Positions 28,252 through 37,742 of a stretch of DNA of 64,000 nt are shown piece by piece. Each line of letters begins with the position of its first letter. Position 1 is the stretch's first letter. The notes beneath the pieces were generated by a model. It saw only the letters and a program-made list of their open reading frames with translations. It was not told the origin of the DNA and ran no database searches. The position numbers were made by a program, and so were the translations under genes. Source of the DNA: Cytophagales bacterium (GTDB lineage Bacteria > Bacteroidota > Bacteroidia > Cytophagales > Spirosomataceae); NCBI GenBank assembly GCA_024742395.1, contig JANSYO010000002.1:1-64000 (forward strand), in the 5' to 3' direction.

Positions 28252-28686
28252 TTATCCAACGGTAATTAATCGTGGTTCTTTAGGCTTAGCTTCTTCCTTT
28301 TTAGGGAGTGTGATGTGTAACACGCCATTCTCATGACTAGCTTCAATCTTTTCAATATCCACTGTCTTAGGCAATGTGAATGAACGTGTAAAGGAGCTAT
28401 AATTAAATTCTTTTCGAGTATAATTATCCTTCTCTTCTGTTTCTTCTTTCTTCACCTCAGAAGAAATCGTTAATAATTTCTCGTCTACATTGATCTTAAA
28501 ATCCTCCTTTTTTACGCCTGGTGCGGCAAGTTCAATGTTAAAGGACTCGCCATCTTCCTTAACATTAACGGCCGGTACAGATAAATTACTTCTGCTATCA
28601 GCAAAGAAATCGACATCACTAAACAGATTGTCTAGTAGTGAAGGAAATGAATTAATTGGTCTGAATGATTTAACTACTGTATTCAT
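28252..28686 (-). CDS. Hsp20/alpha-crystallin family small heat-shock protein
   Basis: ATP-independent holdase of 144 aa. The alpha-crystallin domain spans about residues 35-135: VPAVNVKEDGESFNIELAAPGVKKEDFKI at its start (the usual PGVKKEDI-type motif), the YTRKEFNYSSFTRSFTLP strand, and the ENGVLHITLPK motif. A short C-terminal tail ends PRLITVG, where the I-x-I-like anchor normally sits. It is a single-gene unit with its own terminator, beside htrA, consistent with protein-quality control. Confidence 0.94.
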   Translation of the reverse strand: MNTVVKSFRPINSFPSLLDNLFSDVDFFADSRSNLSVPAVNVKEDGESFNIELAAPGVKKEDFKINVDEKLLTISSEVKKEETEEKDNYTRKEFNYSSFTRSFTLPKTVDIEKIEASHENGVLHITLPKKEEAKPKEPRLITVG

Positions 28687-28832
28687 GATTGTATAAAATT
28701 ATTATTTGTTAAAAATCTATTTGAAACAATCACTCTTAGATCAATTCTTATTCCATTTGAACAAACATGCCATTTTGTCTCACTTATTCCCTCAAACAGA
28801 ATGAAAGCATGCCATATTGGCAACTTGACAAT

Positions 28833-28861
28833 AAAAAAAGCCTTCACTTTGACATGAAGGC
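28833..28861 (-). terminator. Terminator of the PAP2 lipoprotein gene
   Basis: Stem GCCTTCA (28840-28846) / TGAAGGC (28855-28861), then seven T on the minus strand. Confidence 0.85.
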
Positions 28862-28888
28862 CTTTCCAAAATCTTTGTATCTTACTTT

Positions 28889-30211
28889 CTACTTACGCGT
28901 TTTAGTCTTCTCTAAAACATATTGCCCGATCCTGATACCTGCTGCCTGGCCTTGCTCACAACCCGATCGATAATGTATTCCTCCATACATTCTACTATAG
29001 GAACAAGCCGTAGCTGCCTCCCTGAAAGAAGGAAAGGTTTTTACACCATGGCCATATTCATATTCAGTTGAATCAGTGAATGCCACATTATCTCCCAGCA
29101 ATCCTGTCAAAGCCTCTGCAGAAGCAGCAGAAATAGTACTATGGCCACTTGTATATTCCGGAAATGGAGGTGTTTGTAAAAAAGGAACCCAATCCGGGTC
29201 AAATTCAGCATTTATAACCGTTTCCGGGCGTATCTTCTCACTTCTGTATTTCTCTTCCCAGCTACAAATAAACGCCTCATGTAACGCCGTAGAAACCATT
29301 AAATAGGCCTCTGCACTTTCTATCATAGATTTCTCTTGATTTTTCAGAACCGTTTTGGCAATAGCCAACCAATGTCCACCAGGAGTCATTTTCTTGTTTG
29401 CAAACATGACATGTCCCTGTACATTCATCACGAAAGCATTGTCATCCCAGAACCAAGCCATACTTTCCTGCTCCTCTGTACGTGATTTTGAAATATCATA
29501 TACCTCCATTAGCTCTTTCCAAAAAGGACTGCTTTTATCTAAACTGTAGCGAGGTGGTGGAGGCGGAGTAAACTGATTGGCAGAATCTAATAAAAGTGGT
29601 CTTATGGTCATCCAATAAGGTTCCATTGCATCACCATATTGAGGGGGGGTAGGCACCCAAAAACCAGGTTCATTTTTAACTGTATATCTAAGTCCCCTTG
29701 TCTGAGCATAATTGTCGCCCTTTGCAAACTCCATAACTTTGGCAGCAATGGCCTGTCCATATTCTATTGATCTTTCATATACATCAGACGGTACTCCTGC
29801 ATTTTTAAAATCTTCATAAACACCATTTTCAAAGTCATCGTATTTATCAACGGTAAATGTTTGACTTCTTGCCACTGTTAAGAGGGCATTAATACTCGCC
29901 AACGGATAACAATACTCCTTTCCTTCTTCTGGCTGAGGAACACCTGAGAAATCTTTAAATTGACCATCCAGGCTCTGAAAACGCTCATCTGAGTGAACCA
30001 AAGCTTCATATCCAGCCAATGTAGCATAAGAATAAATTCTACTCGCTACCGGAGGAGAAAAAATATCATGAATTATTACTTCTGTAACTTTATCTATGGC
30101 ATCATGATAATAAGTGGGATTATTCGTAACCTGCCCATACTCTTCGGCAGTTTTTCTGCTGCAAGACCAAATCAATAGTACAAGCAAGCTTAGACCTAAA
30201 GTTTTTTTCAT
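28889..30211 (-). CDS. PAP2/vanadium haloperoxidase-like lipoprotein
   Basis: A 440-aa lipoprotein (signal MKKTLGLSLLVLLIWSC with lipobox Cys17). The C-terminal third has the PAP2 phosphatase/vanadium-haloperoxidase triad: EKIRPETV (KxxxxxxRP-like), EYTSGHST (PSGH-like) and SRMYGGIHYRSG (SRxxxxxHxxxD-like, with the basic/His residues kept). This soluble subgroup, common in Bacteroidota, is secreted rather than membrane-spanning. Whether it is a phosphatase or uses vanadate is not decidable. A TACTTTTG -7 box lies at 30243-30236, 24 bp upstream. Confidence 0.85.
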   Translation of the reverse strand: MKKTLGLSLLVLLIWSCSRKTAEEYGQVTNNPTYYHDAIDKVTEVIIHDIFSPPVASRIYSYATLAGYEALVHSDERFQSLDGQFKDFSGVPQPEEGKEYCYPLASINALLTVARSQTFTVDKYDDFENGVYEDFKNAGVPSDVYERSIEYGQAIAAKVMEFAKGDNYAQTRGLRYTVKNEPGFWVPTPPQYGDAMEPYWMTIRPLLLDSANQFTPPPPPRYSLDKSSPFWKELMEVYDISKSRTEEQESMAWFWDDNAFVMNVQGHVMFANKKMTPGGHWLAIAKTVLKNQEKSMIESAEAYLMVSTALHEAFICSWEEKYRSEKIRPETVINAEFDPDWVPFLQTPPFPEYTSGHSTISAASAEALTGLLGDNVAFTDSTEYEYGHGVKTFPSFREAATACSYSRMYGGIHYRSGCEQGQAAGIRIGQYVLEKTKTRK

Positions 30212-30254
30212 ATATAGTTTATTCAGAAAGGATTACAAAAGTATAAAAACTAGA

Positions 30255-31442
30255 CTATTCATCTAAAATATTCTCTTCCACTGTGGTCCCCTTGTGTTCT
30301 CCATGTAAAATATCGACTATATCCTTTATATGATATACGTCTCTATTATACTTATTACTTAACAAAATAACCACAAAATCTTCCCTGAGATCAAAAAACA
30401 TAATGGTATTATAACCTTTCCACCAGCCAGTGTGGTATACATAATCTGTCTGTTCTTTGTCATTTAACCACAACCTGAAACCATAACCATAGTTTCTCAA
30501 ACCAGGATACTCGAAGCTCCTCGGCGTATAAGCCTCCCTTAAAGACTCTTTACTTACTATCCTTCCATCTCTTAGTGATTCGTACCATTTGAGTAAGTCC
30601 TTTGCGGTAGAAAATACACCTTTATCTCCTAAAACATTATCATATGTATCAAATGGAATCCTCCGTCCGTTTTGATATCCATAAGTTCGATTTAATGTTG
30701 GAATAGAGTCATTCATCCCTCTTGATACATAGGAATGGTTCATACCCAAAGGTTCAAAGATTTCCATTTTTAAAAAATGACCAAAATCTTGTATCGTAAC
30801 TTTTTCAACTAGGGCTGCCAGAATTGCAAAATTTACATTATTGTAAGAGAAATAATGATCTGGCAGGTTGAATGCTTTTGGAGTTGGATTTGCCTCAGCA
30901 AACCACCTAATAATGTCTTGGTTATCAGGATAAAGATGCTGACTCCTCGCCATTTGATCAAAAGTATACTCGTAATACGGCAAGCCCGATCTGTGACTCA
31001 AAAGGCTTCTTATCGTAACCCCCTCATAGGGGAATTCAGGATAATAATCTTTAACCGTAAGATTTAAGCTCAATTTACCCTGCTCTACTAATTTTAAAAC
31101 TGCAATAGACGTAAATGTTTTAGACAAAGAAGCCAACTGAAAAGAGGAAGAATCATTTAATGGAATCCTTTTTTCAAAATTTGAAAAACCCACCAGCGTA
31201 TCATAAAGTACAATTCCCCTTTGAGCTATCAGTATACTTCCGTTGAAACCTCGTGATAATTTAGCCTCAACTTTTTCTTTAATTTTTTCGCGTTTTAGAT
31301 CGGCTTTAATTGCCACTCGAATTGAATCTATTCTGATTTTTTCAAGCCGTCTCAACTCCTTTTTCGACAACCCATCCGACTTTTCAGAATCAGAACAAGC
31401 AAACACACCTAGAACTAAGGCGAAAAACCACAACTTCCTCAT
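30255..31442 (-). CDS. Serine hydrolase lipoprotein, class C beta-lactamase / DD-peptidase fold
   Basis: A 395-aa lipoprotein (LGVFAC lipobox, Cys15), with a charged coiled segment at residues 25-65 before the catalytic domain. The SxxK motif is Ser105-Leu-Ser-Lys108 (LASLSKTFTS), YxN is YNN in FSYNNVNFA, and HTG occurs in HTGWWKG, replacing KTG as in many esterase/DD-peptidase-like members. It acts in the periplasm on an unknown substrate. It directly follows mreD (8 bp), the place where mrdA (PBP2) usually sits, so a cell-wall role is possible. Confidence 0.85.
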   Translation of the reverse strand: MRKLWFFALVLGVFACSDSEKSDGLSKKELRRLEKIRIDSIRVAIKADLKREKIKEKVEAKLSRGFNGSILIAQRGIVLYDTLVGFSNFEKRIPLNDSSSFQLASLSKTFTSIAVLKLVEQGKLSLNLTVKDYYPEFPYEGVTIRSLLSHRSGLPYYEYTFDQMARSQHLYPDNQDIIRWFAEANPTPKAFNLPDHYFSYNNVNFAILAALVEKVTIQDFGHFLKMEIFEPLGMNHSYVSRGMNDSIPTLNRTYGYQNGRRIPFDTYDNVLGDKGVFSTAKDLLKWYESLRDGRIVSKESLREAYTPRSFEYPGLRNYGYGFRLWLNDKEQTDYVYHTGWWKGYNTIMFFDLREDFVVILLSNKYNRDVYHIKDIVDILHGEHKGTTVEENILDE

Positions 31443-31450
31443 TTTAACTA

Positions 31451-31975
31451 CTACTTTTTCTCTCTTCCCAGGTTATATGAAAATACACTAATCAGATAAA
31501 TCACCAATACCGTAAAAATTAAGCTTGTTATGATTTTTGTAAGAGTATTTAAAAACAAATTAAAACCTCCGGCCTCAATAAAAAATAAGACAGTCAGATG
31601 AATAAAAGATATGATACTTATATAAACCAAATAACGCTGATGCCCCAATTCAACTAAACTTGTATGAATTTCATTCTCGAGTCCTCTGGAGGGGAAGAAA
31701 CTTCTAAGAATAGGTTTTCTTATATAACCTATTAGAGTACATGAAGCCGCATGAACACCTGCAGTATTATAGAACATGTCGAGAAAAATACCAACACCAA
31801 AACTTATTAAGATCACCCATAGGGTATCCATTTCTCCGGGTAACCATAAAATAATGATTAGATAAATAAAGCAGAATGCTACATCATAAAGAACCAGGTT
31901 TCTCACAAAAAGTACCTGAAGCATTAAAAAGAGAATGGAAACCAAGGCCGTTTTTATTACATCCTGACTACTCAT
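31451..31975 (-). CDS. mreD: Rod shape-determining protein MreD
   Basis: Small inner-membrane protein (174 aa) with five or six TM helices and the FGVGIFLDMFYNTAGVHAASCTLIGYIR block that marks Bacteroidota MreD. Works with MreB, MreC and the elongasome in cell-wall growth along the cylinder. It overlaps the mreC stop by 8 bp. A hydrophobic tail extends to YNLGREKK. Confidence 0.87.
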   Translation of the reverse strand: MSSQDVIKTALVSILFLMLQVLFVRNLVLYDVAFCFIYLIIILWLPGEMDTLWVILISFGVGIFLDMFYNTAGVHAASCTLIGYIRKPILRSFFPSRGLENEIHTSLVELGHQRYLVYISIISFIHLTVLFFIEAGGFNLFLNTLTKIITSLIFTVLVIYLISVFSYNLGREKK

Positions 31976-32828
31976 TAGCTAGAACCTCCTCTTCTAATTC
32001 GTTCTGTTCTTTATACAATTTATTCTTTACCACATACACATAAGTAAGACTGCCGAAATCAGTAGATAGCTTAAGTTTTATATCATGAAAAGCTCCGTTT
32101 GAAGGCGTGTTAACTTCACTAACTCTTCCCACTAAAATACCGCTCGGAAAAACTAAATTCTGTGAAGAAGTAACCACACTATCTCCTACATGTACAGGTT
32201 TGAATTTATCTACTGTACTCAAAGCCACAATGCTCCTTGAAGTACCCGGCCATGTACTAAGACCTAAAGCTGTTTCCTGCATCTTTGTCAACTCTTCATT
32301 GACAACTTCTGAGGAAACCCTGAACTCATCATGTAAAATTGAAAACACCACTGAAAAATGATCGCTGCAAGATCTTACCTGCCCCACCACACCTCTGGGC
32401 CCTATAACTGCCATTCCCGGTTCAATACCATCAAGACTACCTTTATCTATTGTAATGTAATTTTTAGTTCTGGCCGTTGTACTGTTGACTACCTTCGTTA
32501 CCGTATATTCAAAACGGCTTGCAAAAACCGAATCTGCCACATAAAAGTGAGCTGGACGGGTATCTTGTGATTGTCTATACTTTGATAGTTCTTCTCTTAA
32601 TAAGGTATTTTCAAGAGCTAAAGCTCCGTTTTCATCTCTAAGCTTAAGATACTCTTTAGCATCATAAGTCCATGCCATCATTTTTGAGGTAATAGCATTA
32701 CTTGAATTAAAGAAAGTGACATCCCAATGCACGTTGTTCTTTCGAATCAAATAAAAGGATACCAATTCTAACAAGACAAAGAGTATGAAATACTTGGCTC
32801 TGTTTAAAAGACCAAATAATTGAGACAT
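31968..32828 (-). CDS. mreC: Rod shape-determining protein MreC
   Basis: Periplasmic scaffold protein (286 aa) with one N-terminal TM segment (residues 12-30) and a coiled coil (about 58-90, LKLRDENGALALENTLLREEL). The MreC beta domains follow: NYITIDKGSLDGIEPGMAVIGPRGVVGQV, HVGDSVVTSSQNLVFPSGILVGRV and the FGSLTYVYVV end. Links MreB to the outside synthases. Overlaps mreD and lies 11 bp after mreB. Confidence 0.94.
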   Translation of the reverse strand: MSQLFGLLNRAKYFILFVLLELVSFYLIRKNNVHWDVTFFNSSNAITSKMMAWTYDAKEYLKLRDENGALALENTLLREELSKYRQSQDTRPAHFYVADSVFASRFEYTVTKVVNSTTARTKNYITIDKGSLDGIEPGMAVIGPRGVVGQVRSCSDHFSVVFSILHDEFRVSSEVVNEELTKMQETALGLSTWPGTSRSIVALSTVDKFKPVHVGDSVVTSSQNLVFPSGILVGRVSEVNTPSNGAFHDIKLKLSTDFGSLTYVYVVKNKLYKEQNELEEEVLANE

Positions 32829-32839
32829 AGTCTAGCAGT

Positions 32840-33871
32840 TTAGTGAACCAATACCGCCTGAAACTTCTCGATATTCTTTAGAACCTCACCTGTTCCTCGA
32901 ACTACCGCCTTTAATGGGTCTTCAGCCACATGAATAGGCAGCTTTGTTTTAATTTCCAGACGCTTATCTAAGCCATGAAGCAAAGCACCACCGCCTGTTA
33001 GATAAATTCCGTTTTCATATATATCTGAAGAAAGCTCTGGTGGAGACATTTCCAAGGCTCTCATAATGGCCTCTTCTATCTTGGATATTGACTTATCAAG
33101 AGCGTAAGCAATCTCACTATAAGTAACCTTAATTTCTTTAGGGATACCAGTCATTAAATCTCTACCTCTGATTTCAATATCAGCCGGGGCATCATCAAGA
33201 TCAGGAAGGGCAGCCCCAACCTGTATTTTAATCGATTCGGCAGATCTTTCACCAATTAACAGGTTATGCTCTCTTCTCATGTAATCTACAATATCACGAG
33301 TAAACAAGTCCCCCGCAATTCTTACAGAAGCTTCACACACTATACCAGAAAGGGCTATTACTGCAATCTCTGTAGTACCACCTCCAATATCAACTATCAT
33401 TGAGCCATTTGGCTGCTCAATGTCAATGCCAATACCGATAGCTGCCGCAATAGGCTCATGAACCATGTAGACTTCTTTTGCACCTGCATGTTCACAAGAG
33501 TCTTTTACCGCACGTTTTTCTACCTCCGTTATGCCAGAAGGAATACAAACCACCATTCTGTGAGAAGGAGAGAAAAACCAGCTTCTTCCTGTATTGATCA
33601 TTTTGATCATTCCTCTGATCATCAATTCAGCGGCTGTAAAATCTGCAATCACCCCATCTTTAAGAGGTCTGATTGTTTTAATATTTTCATTGGTCTTTTC
33701 ATGCATTTGCATGGCTTTATGACCAATAGCCAAAACTTTTCCTGAAACCTTGTCTAAGGCAATAATTGAAGGTTCGTCTACTACAATTTTGTCGTTGTGT
33801 ATAATTAGTGTGTTCGCTGTACCAAGGTCAATTGCAATATCGCTTGTAAGAAAGCTGAAGAGTCCTGCCAT
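32840..33871 (-). CDS. mreB: Rod shape-determining actin homologue MreB
   Basis: Actin-fold ATPase filament protein (343 aa). Phosphate 1 loop SDIAIDLGTANTLI, MIVDIGGGTTEIAVIALSGIV, and the adenosine motif YLTGGGALLHGL are all present. The start at 33871 gives MAGLFSFLTSDIAID, the usual N-terminus with its membrane-binding helix. The longer frame to 33931 adds 20 unrelated residues. First gene of mreBCD. A TAAATTTG -7 box lies at 33915-33908. Confidence 0.97.
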   Translation of the reverse strand: MAGLFSFLTSDIAIDLGTANTLIIHNDKIVVDEPSIIALDKVSGKVLAIGHKAMQMHEKTNENIKTIRPLKDGVIADFTAAELMIRGMIKMINTGRSWFFSPSHRMVVCIPSGITEVEKRAVKDSCEHAGAKEVYMVHEPIAAAIGIGIDIEQPNGSMIVDIGGGTTEIAVIALSGIVCEASVRIAGDLFTRDIVDYMRREHNLLIGERSAESIKIQVGAALPDLDDAPADIEIRGRDLMTGIPKEIKVTYSEIAYALDKSISKIEEAIMRALEMSPPELSSDIYENGIYLTGGGALLHGLDKRLEIKTKLPIHVAEDPLKAVVRGTGEVLKNIEKFQAVLVH

Positions 33872-34012
33872 TAGAAGTGTAAGGTCTTTAAATTGAGATA
33901 ATGGCTGCAAATTTACGATTATTCTTCGCAAAATTTTCTTAGGTTGTCAATTTTTATTGACAAGTTTTAATTCCTATTCAGAATTAGCCCAGAATACGCT
34001 TTTATTTCATTT

Positions 34013-34708
34013 TCAGCTAGTTATAAGCTTAAACCCCTCACCATGAAGGTTTAGAATTTGTAATCGCTCGTCAGCCTTAAGATGTTTTCTCAGTTTGGTA
34101 ATATAAACATCCATAGATCGGGCATTAAAATAGGAATCATCACCCCAAATGAGCTTCAAAGCAAGACTTCTGCTCACAGGCTTATTCAGGTTTTGACAAA
34201 ACAGTTTTAACAACTCTGATTCCTTCGTGGTCAACTTCTGAGTCTCGCCATTTAAAACAAGTTTATGAGAAGTAGTATCAAAGACATATTCTCCTATTTG
34301 ATATTCACCTGGCAGACTGTCTTCCTGCTGCTTATTCATCCGCCTGAAAATAGCCGCAATCCTCATTAACAGCTCTTCCATACTGAATGGTTTAGTCATA
34401 TAATCGTCTGCACCACTTTTAAATCCCTGAATAGTGTCTTCTTTCATTGACTTAGCAGTCAGAAAAATTATGGGCACCTGCGGATCTTTCAAACGAATCT
34501 CCTTGGCCAATGAAAAGCCATCTTTTTTTGGCATCATGACATCCAAAATGCACATATCAAAATCTCCATTGGCAAGAAAAAAATCCAAACCCTCATTTCC
34601 ATCACGTGCCAGCTCCACTTCGTAGTCTTTTGCCTTTAGGTATTCTTGCAATAACATACCCAAATTGGGATCATCTTCTGCCAATAAAATTTTGAGCTTT
34701 TGTTCCAT
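34013..34708 (-). CDS. OmpR/PhoB-family response regulator
   Basis: A 231-aa DNA-binding regulator: receiver domain residues 5-120 with acidic pocket Glu11-Asp12-Asp13, phospho-acceptor Asp56 (CILDVMMPKKDG), Thr/Lys switch (FLTAKS, MTKPF), then a winged-helix DNA-binding domain (about 130-228; TTKESELLKLFCQN, SLALKLIWGDDSYFNARSMDVYITKLRKHL). It closely resembles the RprY-type regulators of Bacteroides. The partner kinase is 8 bp upstream on the same strand. Target genes unknown. Confidence 0.92.
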   Translation of the reverse strand: MEQKLKILLAEDDPNLGMLLQEYLKAKDYEVELARDGNEGLDFFLANGDFDMCILDVMMPKKDGFSLAKEIRLKDPQVPIIFLTAKSMKEDTIQGFKSGADDYMTKPFSMEELLMRIAAIFRRMNKQQEDSLPGEYQIGEYVFDTTSHKLVLNGETQKLTTKESELLKLFCQNLNKPVSRSLALKLIWGDDSYFNARSMDVYITKLRKHLKADERLQILNLHGEGFKLITS

Positions 34709-34716
34709 GTGAATAA

Positions 34717-36744
34717 TTAAATAGTAGTTATTGCTTTATTAAATGTGAGTATAAATGTTGTTCCCTCACCCGGGCGGCTTTCTACTTCAATACTACCATG
34801 GTGGAGATTTACCATTTTCTGTACATAGCTCAGACCCAAACCAAATCCTTTTACATCGTGTACATTGCCGGTAGAAACCCTGTAGAATTTTTCAAATATT
34901 CTATTCAGCTGGTCTTTAGACATTCCTATTCCGTTATCAGAAATAGTAAGTTTTATTGAAGACCCTATATCTTCTGTGCCAATGTTAATCTGTGGCTTTT
35001 CTGGCGAGTATTTATTGGCATTATCAATAAGATTAAAGAGAATATTGGTCATATGCACCTCATCTGCCAAAAGTAGCGGATTTGAAGCTTTCAAATCTAA
35101 ATTTATCCTACCCTCCTTTTTCTCAACCTGTACTCCCAAATTCTGAGCTACTTGTTCAATCGCTTCATGAAGGTTCAGTTCTATCAGGTTTAGTTTAACC
35201 TCCCCCTTTTCTAAAAGAGCCATCTGAAGCACCTTTTCGACCTGATCAGCCAAGCGAGCATTTTCGTTCTTGATTATCCCCAGATATTTGTCTGGATCAG
35301 CTTTTATAGACTTATCTTTCATAACATCTACGGCCAAAGAAATAGTAGAAATTGGCGTTTTGAATTCATGAGTCATGTTATTGATAAAGTCATTCTTTAT
35401 CATTGAAAGCTTCTTTTGCTTAAGCATAGTACTCACAGATGAATAGAATATGCCACCAATCATCAGGATAAGGAAAGCCGAACTTCCAAAAACCGACCAC
35501 ATATTTGACATAATAAAACTACCCTTTTCCGGAAAATAAACATATAAATGTTGATTCTTCTGAAGTGCGTCGTTCGGGAATAATTTGACACTATATGACT
35601 CCTCGGCAAGAGAAGGATTATTACTCATGGCATAAGAAGCAAACATAAGATTTTGCTGATCCTTTACACCATATTCGAACTCCAGATCTATACCTCTGTT
35701 TGCCAGCTCTTGTTTAAGAAGTGTATCCAGCATCTCTCTGTTCAATCGCTCATGAATATCCCTGTCACCTTGTAAGAAGTCTGCAAATACGTCTTTCACC
35801 AGCTTGGCTTTATTCTTTGATTTCTGCTCCGGCGACTCCTCTACATACTCTTCTACTTCCACCCATTCATATTCTGGCTCTTTCTCCTTTCTATTCTCTT
35901 GTTTAGCCACCGGTTTATTGGCACCAAAGGCATTATGTTTTCTTATAGTATCGGCAAAGTGCTTTTGCGTCTGAGGTATATTGGGTATCAAAACCGGCAA
36001 ACCATCAGAAGTGATTACATACTGGTATTGCACATTTTCCTGCGGTATCCTACTTCTGGTCTGTTGATTGCTGAAGACTCTTTGACCAGGTCCGGTTTGT
36101 ATTACAATTGACAGCTCGTTGTCAACGATAGACATTATTTCGTTAATGCCTTGATCAATTCTTATGAACTCATCAGCTCTTTGACCAAGCTGCTGCCAAA
36201 TCATGTTTTGCTCTCTAACCAAGTCTTTAATAAATCGCATCCTGTTTTCCGGAACAAGATTTCTCTCGTCTGACAGGAAATCCCTAAGATTAGCTCCCAA
36301 AATGTATTCATCGATATTGGGAACCGCACCATTTGGCTGATAAGCAAAAACAATAGAATCTGAAGGTTGTTTAACCTGTGTTTTTAAATGTGGCTTTCTT
36401 GGCTCTATTGGCTTGGTATGAGCCAATGCAGTATTTTGTGGCCCTTGTTTCGTCGTAGATTTCGGAACTCTTTTTTTTACCTTTTTCAGAACCCTCTTTG
36501 GCTTTGGCTCCTCAGATAAAGAGGCAAGAGTTAGGTTTTCCTGTTCCTTTAACTTTTGTTGAGCTAAAAAAACCACTTCCTGCTTTTCAATTTTCTCTGC
36601 TGTCTGATTCAGGGATTCTATAACCTTTCTGTCAAACTGCTCTTTCTTAACAGCAATAGCGTTTTCAATCCAATACCATTGAAAAACAATTAAGGCCAGC
36701 AAGCTGACCAGCATAAGAATTATGATGTTTCTAAAATTTCTCAT
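34717..36744 (-). CDS. Sensor histidine kinase with large extracytoplasmic domain
   Basis: A 675-aa membrane kinase. TM1 at about residues 6-26 is followed by some 390 extracytoplasmic residues (basic low-complexity stretch near 75-125 and an acidic EYEWVEVEEYVEESPEQ stretch near 300). TM2 at about 415-437 leads directly, without an obvious HAMP domain, into HisKA (NNMTHEFKTPISTISLA, His at about 459) and the HATPase domain: N box FNLIDNANKYSPEK, G1 SDNGIGM, G2 GFGLGLSYV. Pairs with the response regulator 8 bp downstream, in the RprX/RprY style. Confidence 0.91.
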   Translation of the reverse strand: MRNFRNIIILMLVSLLALIVFQWYWIENAIAVKKEQFDRKVIESLNQTAEKIEKQEVVFLAQQKLKEQENLTLASLSEEPKPKRVLKKVKKRVPKSTTKQGPQNTALAHTKPIEPRKPHLKTQVKQPSDSIVFAYQPNGAVPNIDEYILGANLRDFLSDERNLVPENRMRFIKDLVREQNMIWQQLGQRADEFIRIDQGINEIMSIVDNELSIVIQTGPGQRVFSNQQTRSRIPQENVQYQYVITSDGLPVLIPNIPQTQKHFADTIRKHNAFGANKPVAKQENRKEKEPEYEWVEVEEYVEESPEQKSKNKAKLVKDVFADFLQGDRDIHERLNREMLDTLLKQELANRGIDLEFEYGVKDQQNLMFASYAMSNNPSLAEESYSVKLFPNDALQKNQHLYVYFPEKGSFIMSNMWSVFGSSAFLILMIGGIFYSSVSTMLKQKKLSMIKNDFINNMTHEFKTPISTISLAVDVMKDKSIKADPDKYLGIIKNENARLADQVEKVLQMALLEKGEVKLNLIELNLHEAIEQVAQNLGVQVEKKEGRINLDLKASNPLLLADEVHMTNILFNLIDNANKYSPEKPQINIGTEDIGSSIKLTISDNGIGMSKDQLNRIFEKFYRVSTGNVHDVKGFGLGLSYVQKMVNLHHGSIEVESRPGEGTTFILTFNKAITTI

Positions 36745-36842
36745 TCTCTACCCGAATACTTCTCCAAAAACGAAAATACGGTACTCAAAATCCAATAAAG
36801 AGTATTTAACACTTTTTAACCAATTTGCGTAAAATTGAATCC

Positions 36843-37685
36843 ATGATCTATATTTTATTCCTCTTACTATTAATAGCCTACGGATATTACCGATATCTTG
36901 TTGATTTTAAACTGAAAAGAAAGCCGATAAATTATCCGTCTGCGGAAAACATTAAAAAGGCTTCAGCCAATAAGAAAAGATTGGTCTGTTTTGGCGACAG
37001 TAATACACAAGGCAATATGAGTTATGATTGGGTAAAAGAAATTGCCACAATCAACCAGAATATTGATGTATTTAATGCCGGTATAAACGCAGATTTAACG
37101 TTTAGTTTACTCAGACGACTTGATGATGTCATTGACAGCCGTCCTGACTTTATCAGTATTCTGATTGGGACCAATGATATCAATGCCACATTATCGCCCA
37201 CCAATTTAAACCGGTATAGAGAAAGGGGCAAGATTACCAACGAGGAGAAGCCTAGTCCTCAATCGTTTAAGGTAAACTATTTACATTTAATCAGAAGACT
37301 TAAGAAGAGTACGAACGCCGAAATAGCCTTAGTAACAATTCCTTTGATAACTGAAGATTTAAATTCTACATACAATCAGCAGGTTGCGGACTATTGTCAG
37401 GCAATTAAAGAATTAGGCAAATCAGAAAATCTAGAGGTCATTGATTTTAATGATGAGCAAAAAAAACTCCTCCACTTACCCGGCAATTCAAAGCTTCATT
37501 ATAAAAACAGCAGACAGATGATGACAGCTACAACGATACTCAAAAATATTTTCGGCTTACGTTATAATCAGGTTAGCCGATTATTTGGTACAAAGACAAG
37601 TCCTGATTTTATCCATTTAAATGAGACGGCCGGTAAGAAACTGACCGAACAGATTCAGCAGTGGATTTTAAAAAATATGGCTTAA
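36843..37685 (+). CDS. Membrane-anchored SGNH/GDSL hydrolase
   Basis: A 280-aa lipase/esterase-like protein. The ATG at 36843 gives a short N-terminal hydrophobic anchor (MIYILFLLLLIAYGYYRYLV), while an upstream TTG at 36825 merely adds six residues. Catalytic blocks: block I CFGDSNTQG (Ser nucleophile), block II Gly (NAGINADLT), block III IGTNDIN, and block V DFIHLNETAG (Asp and His). Substrate unknown; such enzymes deacylate polysaccharides, phospholipids or lipoproteins. Divergent from the two-component system. Confidence 0.85.
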   Translation: MIYILFLLLLIAYGYYRYLVDFKLKRKPINYPSAENIKKASANKKRLVCFGDSNTQGNMSYDWVKEIATINQNIDVFNAGINADLTFSLLRRLDDVIDSRPDFISILIGTNDINATLSPTNLNRYRERGKITNEEKPSPQSFKVNYLHLIRRLKKSTNAEIALVTIPLITEDLNSTYNQQVADYCQAIKELGKSENLEVIDFNDEQKKLLHLPGNSKLHYKNSRQMMTATTILKNIFGLRYNQVSRLFGTKTSPDFIHLNETAGKKLTEQIQQWILKNMA

Positions 37686-37742
37686 ACCTGTCTAAATAAG
37701 GCGGTAACTTGTAATATTACATTTTAAAAAACCAGTTTAAGA

